Positions 36,528 to 47,914 of a stretch of 64,000 bases of DNA are shown here, piece by piece. The notes below the pieces were generated by a model, which was given only the letters and a program-made list of their open reading frames with translations, ran no database searches and was not told where the DNA came from. Numbering within the stretch: the stretch's first letter is position 1; each line of letters opens with the position of its first letter. Made by a program: the position numbers and the translations under genes. Origin of the DNA: Tetracentron sinense (Eukaryota > Streptophyta > Magnoliopsida > Trochodendrales > Trochodendraceae); contig CM026565.1 of assembly GCA_015143295.1 (NCBI GenBank), positions 12,894,041-12,958,040 of the forward strand, in the 5' to 3' direction.

Positions 36528-38184
36528 AAATCCAAACTGGGGGTCGGATTTCGATGTTGTTTCTTCTAACGCATGTATTTTGACCCAACCTAGGTGTGGG
36601 AAATCGTTTCGATGGAATCCGAGGCCGTTTACCCGATTTGGGCACCGAGAGGCTTGAAATCCGTACCTTGAATGTATACCACGACCTAAACCTACAAACC
36701 CCCACAAAATCCAAACCTGTGATTGTATTTTGATGTCATTTCTTTTAACGCATGTATTTCAATCTAGGCTAAGTGTGGGAATTCGTTTCGATGGAATCCG
36801 AGGTCCTTCCGAGAGGCAGAAATCCATACTTAGAAAGTATAATTCATCCTAAAGCTAAAAAAGTGCACCACATCCAAACCGGGGGTCGGATTTCAGTGTC
36901 GTTTCTTCTAACACAGGTATTTTGACCCAATCTAAGTGTGAGAATTTATTTCGATGGAATCCGAGTTCGTTTGCCCAATTTGGGCTCCGAGAGGCCAAAA
37001 TACATTCTTAGAAAGTATACTTCGGTCTAAACCTACAAATGCGAACCAAATCCAAACCAGGGGTTGGATTTCGATGTTGTTTCTTCTAACACGTGTAATT
37101 TGACACAACCTAAGTGTTGGAAATCATTTCGATGGAATCAGAGGTCATTTGTCCGATTTGGGCACCGAGAGGCCCAAAATTCATATTTAGAAAGTATACT
37201 TTGGCGTAAACCTATAAACGTGCACCAAATCCAAACCTGTGATTGGATTTCAATGTCATTTGATTTAATGGATGTATTTCGATCCAACCTATGTGTGGGA
37301 GTTCTTTTCGTTGGAATCTGAGGTCGTTTGCCCGAATTGGGCACCAAGAGGCTCGAAATCCATAATTAGAAAGTATACCTCGGCCTAAACCTACAAATGA
37401 GAACCAATTCAAGACCAGAGATCGGATTTCGATGGCCTTTTTTCTAACACTTGTGTTTTGACCCAACCTATGTGTGGGAAATCATTTCGATTGAATCCGA
37501 CATAATTTGCCCTATTTGGGCACCGAGAGGCTCGAAATCCGTACTTTGAAAGTATACTGCGGCCTAAACCTACAAACCCCCACAAAATCCAAACGTGTGA
37601 TCGCATTTCGATATCATTTCTTCTAACGCGTGTATTTCGATCCAGCCTAAGTGTGGGAATCCGTTTCGAAGGAATCCTAGTTCCTTTGCCCAATTTGGGC
37701 TCCAGAGGCCGAAATACGTACTTAGAAAGTATACTTCGGCCTAAACGTAAAAAGCACCACAATTCCAAACTGAGTGTCGGATTTTGATGTCATTTCTTCT
37801 AACGCCTCTATTTTGACCAATCATGAGTCTGGGAATTTGTTTCGATGGAATTCAAGGTCATTTCCCCGATTTGGGCACCGAGAGGCTCGAAATTCATACT
37901 TAGAAAGTATACTTCGGCCTAAACCTACAAACGCGCACCAAATCTAAACCGGGGGTCAGATTTTAATGTCGTTTCTTCTAACATGTGTATTTCGACCCAA
38001 CCTAAGTGTGGAAAATCATTTCGATGGAATCCGAGATCGTTTGTCTATTTTGTGCGCTGAGAGGCACGAAATTCATACTTAGAAAGTATATTCGGCCTAA
38101 ACCTATAAACGTGCACTAAATCCAAACTTGTGATCGGATTTCGATGTCATTAGATTTAACGCATGTATTTCGATCCAACCTAAG
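36528..38184. repeat. ~178 bp satellite, array 4c
   Basis: About 9 monomers. One monomer near 36810 is shortened (GGTCCTTCCGAGAGG). Ends at CTAAG 38180-38184, half of the target duplication of the next element. Confidence 0.95.
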
Positions 38185-38792
38185 TGTAGAACCCAAGAAT
38201 TTAGGTTCACTGTTCATGTGAATAGTGTGTGAATAGTGTTGTGAATAGTGCCTTCAAGGCCAAAAGCCTTAATGAAATTGTGGGTTAATGTTTTATAATG
38301 AAAGGAGATTTTGAATGAATCAAAATAAGTATGGAAAGTGTTTTGGGGGTTTAGGGATAAATGAAAAAAAAGAGTATAACATACTCCAAGTGTCAAAGAA
38401 AGGGATGCCTAAATATACCCTCAACTTTAAAGAGCTCTAGAATTCTCACTGCTGATTGGAATTGAGTGATTCTTGAATTTTTGGAAATGTATTGAAACCC
38501 TCTTTGAGGTTCATGTTTACCAATTTTTTAGATTTTGAGTCAGGTTGGGTCACACTTCAGATTTCTGGAAACAAGTCTACTGAAAATCTGGGCTGCTAAA
38601 ATCCTTTTTTGGATCAGTCAGCTTTATGGGCTGGTGCATGAAAAAGAAGAATTAGAAAATTTTCAAAACATGAAAATTGTTATCCTTTGAAAGAAAAATC
38701 CAACGAAAGTTGAATTGTCAAAATCGGATAAACGAGTCAAAAGTTATGGTCAAAATACCAAAGCAGGAAAAACCCAGGCCTGTTACAGCATC

Positions 38793-38848
38793 ACTAGTCG
38801 ACGAGTGGGAGTCACTAGTCGACGAGTGAGCGTCACTCATCGATGAGT
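38793..38848. promoter_or_regulatory. Palindrome array in U3, exact 21 bp period
   Basis: ACTAGTCGACGAGT at 38793 and 38814 and the perfect palindrome ACTCATCGATGAGT at 38835, spaced exactly 21 bp and ending 100 bp before the TATA box. In the 3' LTR the corresponding place (49388-49447) is decayed. Confidence 0.6.
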
Positions 38849-38947
38849 CAACCCCGAAACGGCCAAAGCCTAAAACTCTTCCACCGACCTTGGGAGATAT
38901 TTGGGGTATTTTCCAATGGTATTTTGGGATTTTTAGCAACCTTTAGA

Positions 38948-38959
38948 CTATAAATAAAT
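38948..38959 (+). promoter_or_regulatory. TATA box of the gag-only gypsy LTR
   Basis: ACTATAAATAAA, matched by ACTATAAATAG at 49560 in the 3' LTR. Confidence 0.65.
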
Positions 38960-39283
38960 GAGAATTTGTGGGTATGGATTTACCCAAACCTAAAGGATAG
39001 ATTTTGAGGATTTTTGGAGGAGAAGAAGAAGAAGAAAACTCTAATTTCTCAAAATGTTCTTCTCAGACCTAAGTAAAGCTCAATCCTGGCTTCTAAGGTT
39101 ATACCTTGCTATTTTTAGTGTTTTAGAGCTTGAGTTTTCTACCCAAGGTGATTCTCAAGTTCTAAAATCAAAAGTGGGGTTTTTGGTTTGTTTTCCAGTT
39201 AAGGTTCCAACTTGCTCAAAGCTTCAACCAAGTTTCCTCAAGCTTGATTTTGATCTGCAAAAGTATAAAAACTTCCTCTTAAG

Positions 39284-40113
39284 GTAGATATAATCTACTA
39301 TCTAGCTTTGTTATGAATTCCCTTTCTTATTCGCCTATATGATGTTTAATACAAAAGTAATCTTCTATGTTTAAGAAAGTTTAGATTTCTATGATGTATG
39401 ATACTTTATGCATATACCTCAATGCTATTAAGTTATTTTATGATTTTCATGATACTCATAAGAGCTATGTGCTATGTTTAAGATATTCTAAGTCTAACAT
39501 GATACTCAAATTTCTCACATGTTATATTCCAAGCTTTTAAAGGATTATGCTATTATGTCAAAAGGTTTAGTCTCGTATGAATCGTATTTTTCATAAGTTG
39601 GATGTTTCAAAATTCATAAGAAATGTTTAAGGAAACCTCATAAGAACTCCCAAGTTATTTTGCAGGATCATAGATGCTCACAAGTATCTCAAAAGCTTAT
39701 TCATATCTCACAAGGCATTATTCATATCTCGCAAGGCATCATTCATATCTCACAAGGCATTCATATCTCGCAAGGTATCATTCATATCTCTCAAGGCATC
39801 ATGCATATCTCACAAGGCATCATATGTGGCTCACACGACTCATAAGAACTCATAAGCATTTTTAAGAACTCATAAGCGATTTATTTACGCACGACCTCAT
39901 AAGATACGTTTTGTTTTCTATGAAAGCTCAAAAGATAAGGTTTAAAAAGTTATGCACTTGTGAAAGTATGATTTCCAAGTTCGGTTTAAAGCATCAAATA
40001 TGAATTGTTAATTCTCTATGAGCTCGCTTGATATTGTTGCCTTATAACACTGTTAGCTAATAGTTTGTAACCACTGAGTATTTCATGATCAGCCGAATTA
40101 TTGACTTCAGTAG
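39284..40113 (+). other. Intron-like interval inside the 5' LTR
   Basis: Donor-like CTTAAG/GTAGATAT, itself within the near-palindrome GTAGATATAATCTAC. Hairpin CTGAGTATTTCATGATCAG near 40074. Acceptor-like TTGACTTCAGTAG/GT. Joining 39283 to 40114 would place the leader frame (39054 onward) in phase with the frame containing APEP-stop-IEEEYYELEPVID. This copy has a TAG in that frame at ~40141. Inferred only. Confidence 0.4.
39700..39830 (+). repeat. 21 bp minisatellite, about 6 copies
   Basis: CATATCTCACAAGGCATCATT repeated with small changes; in one frame it reads HISQGII repeatedly. It lies in the intron-like part of the LTR and is absent from the deleted 3' LTR. Confidence 0.85.
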
Positions 40114-40549
40114 GTTTTGTGAATGCAATGCTCCTGAGCCTTAGATAGAGGAGGAGTACTACGAGCTGGAGCCTGTTATAGATCACTACCAAGATGATGG
40201 AGCTCTAGATAGGGGGTCCTATCTAGACTATTGTTGAGTGATGTGAGGGAGAAGGTCATGTATTTTAAAGTGGAAAATGTCTACTTTAGATTATATATTT
40301 TGAGAGTATTGAGGGTGGGAATCGTCCACTTCATACTTAAAGTTTACTGTGTTCTGTGGTTCAAACTTGAACCTAATGATAGGAGTACGTTATTTTGAAT
40401 TGCTTCCACTTTGTTTTTGTTATATGTATAACTTGTGTGCTCTGACAGGATGTTAAGTATGCCTTATGTGTCATACGGGATGGTTTGACATGGCGGTCAC
40501 GGGCTAAAGTATCCCTAACTCCTTAGCGGGGGTATTTTGGGTCATGACA

Positions 40550-40568
40550 AACATGGTATCAGAGGTTA
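40550..40568 (+). other. Primer-binding site
   Basis: AACATGGTATCAGAGGTTAGG lies right after the 5' LTR end. TGGTATCAGAG is complementary to the 3' end region of initiator tRNA-Met, the usual primer of this group. Confidence 0.75.
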
Positions 40569-41027
40569 GGCATTAGAACCAGAGGGACTTAAGTGTGTTC
40601 TTTGAGTTGAACTTAGAACTCAAATGAATCCTACCTTTTATGTTGATACTACGACAAGATTGTATCAACATATCTCCTTCGAATTTGAGTTTGTTCTCAT
40701 TGTAGGTTGAGATAGCAACATAGTGAGTGTGAAGCTGAGGGAATTTGGTTTCCTTGGGCTAGGTTGTCTTCTAAGCGAAGCGGAAGTTAGGAGTCGTATT
40801 CCAAGTATAGACTAATATTTAGTCTTAGTCTTAAATCAGTTAATGTCTTAACCAAACATGAGAACTTAACATCGCTAGGAAACCAATTTGCATGATTGTA
40901 CTATTATGTGTATACCTTGATGTATACTATGCGTTTATATAGGCAAGATATGCTCGTTGAATTGCTATGTTCAAAGAGCTTGACTTCCGTCAAATTCTTG
41001 CTTCGCTCTTGTCGTCAGTATCTGATC

Positions 41028-41606
41028 ATGAGGCGTGGCATCCGAGGTAGAGGGTATCAGACCCGAGGAAACAGGGGTGAGATTCTAGTGGGAGATGAGT
41101 AGCCAAACTTGACTCAGATCCTTGGGGCTATAGTAGCGACTATGGCTATGCTTGCAAACATGGCTAATACTCCTATTACGGCTGCTATACCTACACCTCA
41201 TCCTGTACACCACATAACAGGACTTGAAACGTTCAGGAGATTGAGGCCTCCTACCTTTTATGGGACTCTTGATCCCACGGCTGTAGAAGCATGGATCATG
41301 CAACTGGAGAAGACTTTCACGGTGCTCCACTGTACTGATGAGCAGCACATTGAGTGGGCTTCTTTTGTGATGGAAGGTGAAGCCAAGCACTAGTGGAGAG
41401 CTGCCCAGAGGCAAAGGGATAGCGAGAAGGCAGGGGTACCCTGGACATGGGGAGAGTTTTTGGATACGTTCTATGAGCAGTACTTCCCTAGGTTTATCAA
41501 GGAACAGAAGGAGAGAGAATTTATCCTTTTGTAGCAGGGGCGGATGAGTGTACCCGCGTAGAGGCTAAGTTCGTCGACTTGTCAAGATTTGCTCCGCATA
41601 TGATTG
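41028..41606 (+). pseudogene. gypsy gag, N-terminal part (split by LINE)
   Basis: ATG at 41028 is chosen because MRRGIRGRGYQTRGNRG is the Arg/Gly-rich start usual for plant chromovirus Gag. The Retrotrans_gag domain follows (FRRLRPPTFYGTLDP, WIMQLEKTF, FVMEGEAKH, then W, WGEFLDTFYEQYFP, KEQKEREF). Breaks: TAG at 41100, TAG at 41391, a stop near 41535 and a 1-base deletion near 41559 before EAKF. The frame is then cut at 41606 by the LINE. Gag would package the RNA. Confidence 0.85.
41592..41606 (+). repeat. LINE target-site duplication, left copy
   Basis: CTCCGCATATGATTG, identical to 47915-47929. It proves the 41607-47914 insertion. Confidence 0.9.
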
Positions 41607-41616
41607 TTTTTTTTTG

Positions 41617-41647
<31 letters not shown>

Positions 41648-41708
41648 CCTCTCAGAAGGAGAGGGGGGTTTGGCGGACCCCTACCAGATTTATTAATAAA
41701 AAATAAAT

Positions 41709-41783
41709 GGGGGGGACATAAACCTTACCCCTACAAAGAACTCACACATTAGGGGGGGGACATAAAACCTTACCCCTAACCAG

Positions 41784-41820
<37 letters not shown>

Positions 41821-41885
41821 ATAAAACCTTACCCCTGACAAACAAACACAAATAGAGGGGGACATAAACCTTACCTCTAATAAAC
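41709..41885 (-). repeat. Minisatellite in LINE 3' UTR, 4 copies
   Basis: On the plus strand, units of the form GGGGACATAAACCTTACCCC start near 41713, 41757, 41819 and 41858. A ~36 base A run (41784-41819) sits between copies 2 and 3. The unit is G-rich on one strand. Confidence 0.8.
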
Positions 41886-41900
41886 AAAACCAAACAAAAC

Positions 41901-44900
41901 TCAATCTCTATGAACCAATCGAACATTACCTAAACCATCTTGATCAAGAGAAATATGGGATATGAGACGAGTAGGACTAGACTGATTAGGGAGAATTTCA
42001 CCTGAAGTCTGAAAAGTACAACCTTGATTAGCAAGAAAGTCTGCAACCATGTTAGCTTCCCGAAAGATGTGATTAATAGAGGAGCAAATGTAAAACACTT
42101 GGTGGATCTTTTTATTCCAGTACCACACCTGCCAAGGATGATTAGAAGAACCCTTCCAAGCTTCTACTAAAGATTTAGCATCAGATTCAACATCCACTTG
42201 AAGGTATCCAAGTCTTTGACACAAAAGTAAACCATCCAAAAGAGCTCGAGTTTCTGCAACATAATTAGTACAATTCCCATAGAAGGCATAGAAACAAGCT
42301 AACATCTTTCCATCGTGGTCTCGTATAATACCACCACCTCCAGCTATTCCCGGATTGCCTTTAGAAGCACCATCAACATTCAATTTTATTCTATCCTGAG
42401 AAGGCCGATTCCATTTGATATAGGCAATAGTAGTACTTTGGCAAATAGGAGAAGACAAGATATTGATAATCGAAAGATCCAATGACTTGCCGGTCGGTAA
42501 GGAGCCCAAGTCAACCATCCATTTCTGAATTCTTGTCCTAATCACATCAACAGACTTTTGAACATTCTTAAACCTACGGGAGCATCTTTCTTTCCAGATC
42601 TCCCATATGATTATAAGAGGAAGCACCACAAAAACTGCATTATGATTCCTGTCTGAAGCTCTAAACCATCTCTGAAGTAAGCATTGAATATTATCACTAG
42701 GTGGAGAAAAAACTGAATATAAATTACCAAAATATTGCCATAACACTCCTGCAATATCACTTGTGCATAAGAGATGAGATAAAGTTTCAATATGACCTTG
42801 AGCACAACATGAACAACAACTTACTAGAGGAATACCAATAGATTGAACTTTAAAGTCAATAGGGACAGCTCCATTCATTACCTTCCAACCAAAAATTTGG
42901 ATTTTTTTGGGAATAATATTATTCCACACATACCTAGTCCAATTTTTCGGAAGGGTAGAATATCGAATAGCGTTCCAAGCTGATTTAACTGAAAACTTAC
43001 CCTTTGGACAGAGATTCCAAATGAATGTATCTTCTAATATCAGTCTCAATATAATCAAGAAGATAATCAGAAACAAGACTAAAATCCCATCCCCCATTGT
43101 CATCAAGCATGTCCGAGATAACAGGAAAAGTATGAGGAATATTAGTAGAATTAACAATAAGAGGAGCATCTCCATACCAACAGTCTAACCAGAAATTAAT
43201 TTTATTACCATTACCAATTAAAGCAGTAGAATTCCAAATCACATCTTTACAAAATTTGCTAATTTTTATCCAAGTTTTAGATGAATCAATGCGATATGAA
43301 GCATACCAAATGTGAGAAAATTGAAATTTAGATTTAAAGAATTTAGTCCAAAGATTTTCAGATTGATAAAGATTCCAAGCTTGTTTCATACGAAAAGCAG
43401 AAGAAAAATCATGCATTTTCCTAATGCCTAGACCCCCTTCCAACAGGCTGAGGGTACAAGTATTCCAATTAATCCAATGACGCTTTTTAGAATCAATCCT
43501 ATTGTTCCAAAAAAATTTAGCCATAGATCTATCAATAATATTACAAATAGTTTTCGGAACATGGATCCCAGCTAAAAGGTGAGTAGGCATAGATGACAAA
43601 ACATGCTTAATAAGAATGAGCCTACCCCCCGCAGATAAGAATTTGCCTTTCCAACCCTCTAATTTTTTAAGAATTTTATCTATTAAGGGATTAAAGAAAA
43701 AATTTTTAAGACGACCTTTATAAATGGGGACACCAAGATAAGTAAATGGAAAATTCTTATTAGGAATACCAACCCACTGAAATATAGCACCACTTCTAGC
43801 CCTAGAGGTTTTTGAAGAACAGTAAAAAGCACTTTTAGCACGATTTATTAATTGACCCGATGAATCCTCATATGAAGAGATAAAGTCAAATATTTTTTTA
43901 ATGTTACGCTTTCTACCATTACAAAATATTAAGGTATCATCTGCAAAAAGAAGGTGAGAAATAGGAATACCATATCTTCCCAATTTGTAATTCGGAGAAA
44001 GACTCTCAGAGATAAATTTTAAACCTCTGCTAAGAACTTCCTCAGCTAAAATAAAAAGGGCAGGGGAAAGAGGATCACCTTGCCGAAGACCCCGGGAACT
44101 CTGAAAAAAACCTTGTAAGCTTCCATTAATAATGATAGAGAAGAATTGATTAAAAAGACAACCATGTATCAATCTAGTAACTGCATAGCTGAAACCCATT
44201 TTTTGAAGAACTACAATAATAAAATTCCAATCCATGCGATCATATGCTTTAGACATATCAAGTTTGAAAATAATATTACCTCCTGAAGATTTTCTATCTA
44301 TATCCTGAACCATCTCTTGAGCGAGATTAATATTATCAATAATATTCCTCCCTTTAACGAAACCACTTTGTTCTTCAGATATTAAGTTAGGCAAAAGTTT
44401 ACCAATTCTATCAGCCAGAAGACGCGAAATGATTTTATAAAGAAAATTGCAAAGACTAATAGGTCTGAAATCAGAAAAGGATAAAGGAGAACTGCATTTA
44501 GGAATTAAAGCTATAGCAGTAGCATTAATAGATTTAGGAATTTCTGCATAAATAAAAAATGAGTGGATAGCACGCAAAAGATCTTCCTTGATAATGTTCC
44601 AACAAGAATGATAGAAGTGCCCCGAGAAACCATCCGGCCCAGGAGCACTATCAGCAGACATACTAAAAACTACATTTTTAATCTCTTCTAGGGAAGGAGG
44701 AATTGATATAGAATTATTATCATCTTCTGAAATAAGATTAGGGATATGGTTAATCAAGTTATGATCAATAATACAATTAGAAGAAGATAATAGATTTTTA
44801 AAATAAGAAACAGCAGCATTCCCAATATCCTCCCTCGATTCCAATACATTTCCTTGGGAATCATGAATCCTCTCAATACAATTTCTACCCCTTCTGGAAT

Positions 44901-45998
44901 TAGAAATCATATGAAAAAATTTAGTATTATTATCCCCTTCTTGAAGCCATTTAATACGAGATTTTTGCCTCCAGAATATCTCTTCTTGCAACAGAAGAGA
45001 TTGAAGCTCATCTTTAAGATTATTAAGGATATTAACCCTCCCAGGATCCTAAGAATTTTGAATATCTTCCTCACAATTATTAATTTGATTTTCTATATCC
45101 TTAATCTTTTCAAAACTATTGCCAAAAACATTCTGATTCCAACTTTTTAAAGAAATCTTTAGTCTTTTCAGCTTAAGAAAAAAGGCCATAAGAGGATTAG
45201 TAGACAAAGGCATATCCCAGGACTCAGAAACAAGGCGAAAAAAATCAGGATGATGAATCCACATTTTTTGAAATTTAAAAGAGGAAGGACACCTATCAAT
45301 CTCTTTACCAAAAACAAAAAGAAGGGGAGAATGATCTGAAGTTAATCTATTGAGGTGGGAAACAGAAGAAATTGGATAATTTAGACTCCAATCAGAACTA
45401 AGGAGGACTCTATCTAGACAGCATATATTCTATTAGAACCATTCTGATTGTTACACCACGTGAATTTGTTCCCATAGAACCCAGGGTCCATCATACCCAA
45501 TTCATTAATCATATTGTTAAAATCAGTAAGAGATTCAATATTGACTTCCCTCCCTCCTAGCTTTTCATCAGAACTAGATATAGCATTAAAATCCCCTCCA
45601 ATAAAATAAGGGCCAACATAGGAAGAAAAGCATATACTAAGATCCATCCAAAGAGATAAGCGCTCCCTACTAGTACATTTAGCATATATGAAAGCACACC
45701 GAATGGAAGAATTACCACTCAAAGAGACATCAACAATAATCATTTGATCAGATGAAGAAATAAATGAGACTTGAAGATGATTTTTCCAAAATAGCCAAAT
45801 CTTAGGATGAGATACATGAGGGTCTAAATGAGCATCCATATTGATAAAAGAACAAACTTCTTGCATAGAGTCAATATATTTTTTGGGTTCCATAATAGCA
45901 GTAAAAATAATATTATTAGAAGAAATTAATTGTTTGAGTCTAGACTTAGAAGCTAAGTTACCAATCCCTCTAATATTCCAAAGGAGAAAATTATTCAT
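41901..45998 (-). pseudogene. LINE ORF2: endonuclease, RT, RNase H (few breaks)
   Basis: Start chosen at 45998 (MNNFLLWNIRGIGN); it overlaps the ORF1 tail stop by ATGAATAA. Order on the minus strand: APE-type endonuclease (NIRGIGN, GGDFNAI, FTWCNN; 45998-~45250); RT (PDGFSG, FRPISLCN, KGRNIIDN, FKLDMSKAYDRMDW, GLRQGDPLSP, FADDTLIF at 43936-43947); zf-RVT (W...GKFSVKSAW; 43020 downward); RNase H (NVDGASKGNPG, AETRALLDG, VESDAKSL, REANMVADFLAN) ending at 41901. Breaks: 1-base deletion near 45416, stop at 45049, frameshift near 43010. It was the target-primed reverse transcription enzyme. Confidence 0.9.
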
Positions 45999-46213
45999 TA
46001 ATACCAATATTAGATTCTGAACCCAATGACAAAACAGCAGATCTAGAACGAGTTATTCTATCAGAAGCTAACACACCTTTAGTATTTTTTGATTTGGTCT
46101 TAGATATTGTTAGTTGATATTTAGAAAATAACTCTGATTTAAGTAATCTTTAAGAAAAAGTTATTCCTTCTTTCTTAAAAGATTCCAAATTGTTAAATAA
46201 ACACGGATCTAAG

Positions 46214-47836
46214 TCATTCTAGAGTTTGAGAGTTTTCTTTCAAAATATTTCCAGTAAATAATGGATCCTTATGATTTAAAGGATTCTCTAGAGTTTTAAT
46301 CAAATTCAGCCACATACGATAATGAGGAGTATGTTGGAACCTAGATCCATTTTTTGTCTTCTCATTTAGGTAGAGACCTCTAAGTTCAGAATTAGTTAAA
46401 ATAGCTTGGTTGTTTAGAATGGTTCCAATTTTTGGGATTTCCACTACAGAATTTTCATATGTTATTGTGTGATCCAATAAACATTTAGAGTTTAGGTTAC
46501 CTGGACTAATCCATTCCTCATCCGAATCCATACCTTTTGAAAGAATTTGGTTATCAATATCTCCAATGTTAATAGGAGAATTTAATAACCCAGAATTTTT
46601 CTCAGTTAGCTCAATAAGATTTTCCTTTCCATTAGCAGAATTCTGAATAGTAAATAAATTAGAAATTTCTGGATCAGAGTTACCTTGTGACGCTAGTATA
46701 GGTACCTTTGTATGGGAAAAATCCGCAGCTGCTCCATCCCTTGAATGTATTGTGCAATCTTTTGATTCTACCATTATTGGCGTGGAAGAGACAGCAATTT
46801 TCTGGACCAAAATCTCCGAATCCATTGCTGTTTTGGGTGTTGATCTGACCTCTCTAACATAAATATCCTCCATATTCTGTTGTATAACAGTGGGAGAAGA
46901 AATATTTTGCTGATCTGGGACGTCTTTTGAAGAAGTATCAATGGGGGCAGATTGCTTTATCACCCATCTCTTAGAGTTTTTGAATTGTTCTTCTTCTTCC
47001 CCTTCGTTGTTTTCAGCGTGTCTAATTTTTCCTTTATTCTTACCCGCTGAACAGTTATGTAACCCATGTCCAAGCTTCTTGCAATTTTTACAAAACAGAA
47101 AAGTTTTCTCATATTCTATTGCTTTCCATCTCCCTTGATCTCCAATACCCAACCAAAATCTTTCCGGGTTTTGTTTAAGGAGATCTACTTCTATGCATGC
47201 TCTAGCAACACTTGGGCGGGAAAAGGATTGGGTTGCACCATCTAATTTCAGCACCTTACCGATGATACTCCCTATAGATCTAATGGATGAATCATTGAAT
47301 AGATGAAGAGGTAGATTAGGGAAACTCACCCATATTGGAACTATAGATGGTTCTACTCCAGAGACAAAGGAAGGAGTCCACTTGAAAAATCTGAACAAGA
47401 AACCATTTATGTATATCACTTCTTTGATCCATATCATTAGATAATCTTCTTCGGAAGAAAACCTAAAAAGAAGATGGCGCGAGTCAAGTATTCCCACTGA
47501 AAAGGCAAGACGAATACCAACAGATTTCTTCATAAAAGTCTTGATAACATCTAATGAGGGGCGTCCATAAGAACACTTAGCAACCAATGATAAACGGTGG
47601 GGTGCAGCAAGGAGCTTGGTTTCATCTTCCGAGAAGAAAAGTGCTGGTTCTCCCTTATAAGTTGCAGGTTTTTTGATCGGAATGGTAGCTTGATGATGTT
47701 CAGCATCCTGTTTTTGTCTTCCTACAACAGCAGCGAAGGAGAGAGGTGGGGGGTCAGGAGGCCGTGAGGATGATCCCCCCTCCAAGCCGCCAGAAACCCT
47801 AGGGATTTCCATGGAGAATGAATGAAAACTTACCAA
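46214..47836 (-). CDS. LINE ORF1 (DUF4283/CCHC protein), nearly intact
   Basis: 540 codons. The ORF starts at 47836 (MVSFHSF); MEIPRVSGG, eight codons in, is the more usual start. The N-terminal third matches the DUF4283 layout (VAKCSYGRPSLDVIKTFMKK, GFLFRFFKWTP, WVSFPNLPLHLF), followed by a CCHC knuckle CKNCKKLGHGLHNC. Then comes a long hydrophilic tail. The product binds the LINE RNA. Downstream, a +1 frame from ~46213 to 45991 still looks coding (NDLDPCLFNNLESF..., SDRITRSRSAVLSLGSES) and would stop at 45991, overlapping the ORF2 ATG. This suggests the original ORF1 was ~75 codons longer and was cut by a 1-base shift near 46215. A stop at 46150 also lies in that tail. Confidence 0.8.
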   Translation of the reverse strand: MVSFHSFSMEIPRVSGGLEGGSSSRPPDPPPLSFAAVVGRQKQDAEHHQATIPIKKPATYKGEPALFFSEDETKLLAAPHRLSLVAKCSYGRPSLDVIKTFMKKSVGIRLAFSVGILDSRHLLFRFSSEEDYLMIWIKEVIYINGFLFRFFKWTPSFVSGVEPSIVPIWVSFPNLPLHLFNDSSIRSIGSIIGKVLKLDGATQSFSRPSVARACIEVDLLKQNPERFWLGIGDQGRWKAIEYEKTFLFCKNCKKLGHGLHNCSAGKNKGKIRHAENNEGEEEEQFKNSKRWVIKQSAPIDTSSKDVPDQQNISSPTVIQQNMEDIYVREVRSTPKTAMDSEILVQKIAVSSTPIMVESKDCTIHSRDGAAADFSHTKVPILASQGNSDPEISNLFTIQNSANGKENLIELTEKNSGLLNSPINIGDIDNQILSKGMDSDEEWISPGNLNSKCLLDHTITYENSVVEIPKIGTILNNQAILTNSELRGLYLNEKTKNGSRFQHTPHYRMWLNLIKTLENPLNHKDPLFTGNILKENSQTLE

Positions 47837-47914
47837 TTTTAAGTGCTAACATGCACCTAAAAAAAACTATGCTAAAATGCACCTCCAGAGCTTTTTTTCC
47901 TTAAGGAGTTCAAA

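Larger units (their letters stand above)
38185..40549 (+). repeat. 5' LTR of the gag-only gypsy element
   Basis: Starts TGTAGAACCC, ends GTCATGACA, 2,365 bp. Parts in order: shared U3 block AGTCAAAAGTTATGGTC (~38733), palindromes 38793-38848, ACTATAAATAAA at 38948, leader frame 39054-39287, donor-like site 39283/39284, 21 bp minisatellite ~39700-39830, hairpin ~40072-40092, acceptor-like site 40113/40114, Glu-rich frame ~40129-40240, U5. Confidence 0.85.
41607..47914 (-). mobile_element. Full-length L1-type LINE inserted in gypsy gag, minus strand
   Basis: 6.3 kb with ORF1, ORF2, short 5' UTR (47837-47914), 3' UTR and A/T-rich tail (41607-41647, oddly poly-T followed by poly-A on the plus strand). 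It is flanked by a perfect 15 bp duplication. Only a handful of lesions, so it is younger than the gypsy host. Plant L1 elements with an RNase H after the RT form a recognised lineage. Confidence 0.92.

Noticed and set aside
42907..43188. Plus-strand frame rich in Ile/Asn/Lys; similar one at 44854-45150
   Set aside because: Complement of the LINE ORF2; AT-rich composition leaves frames open by chance.
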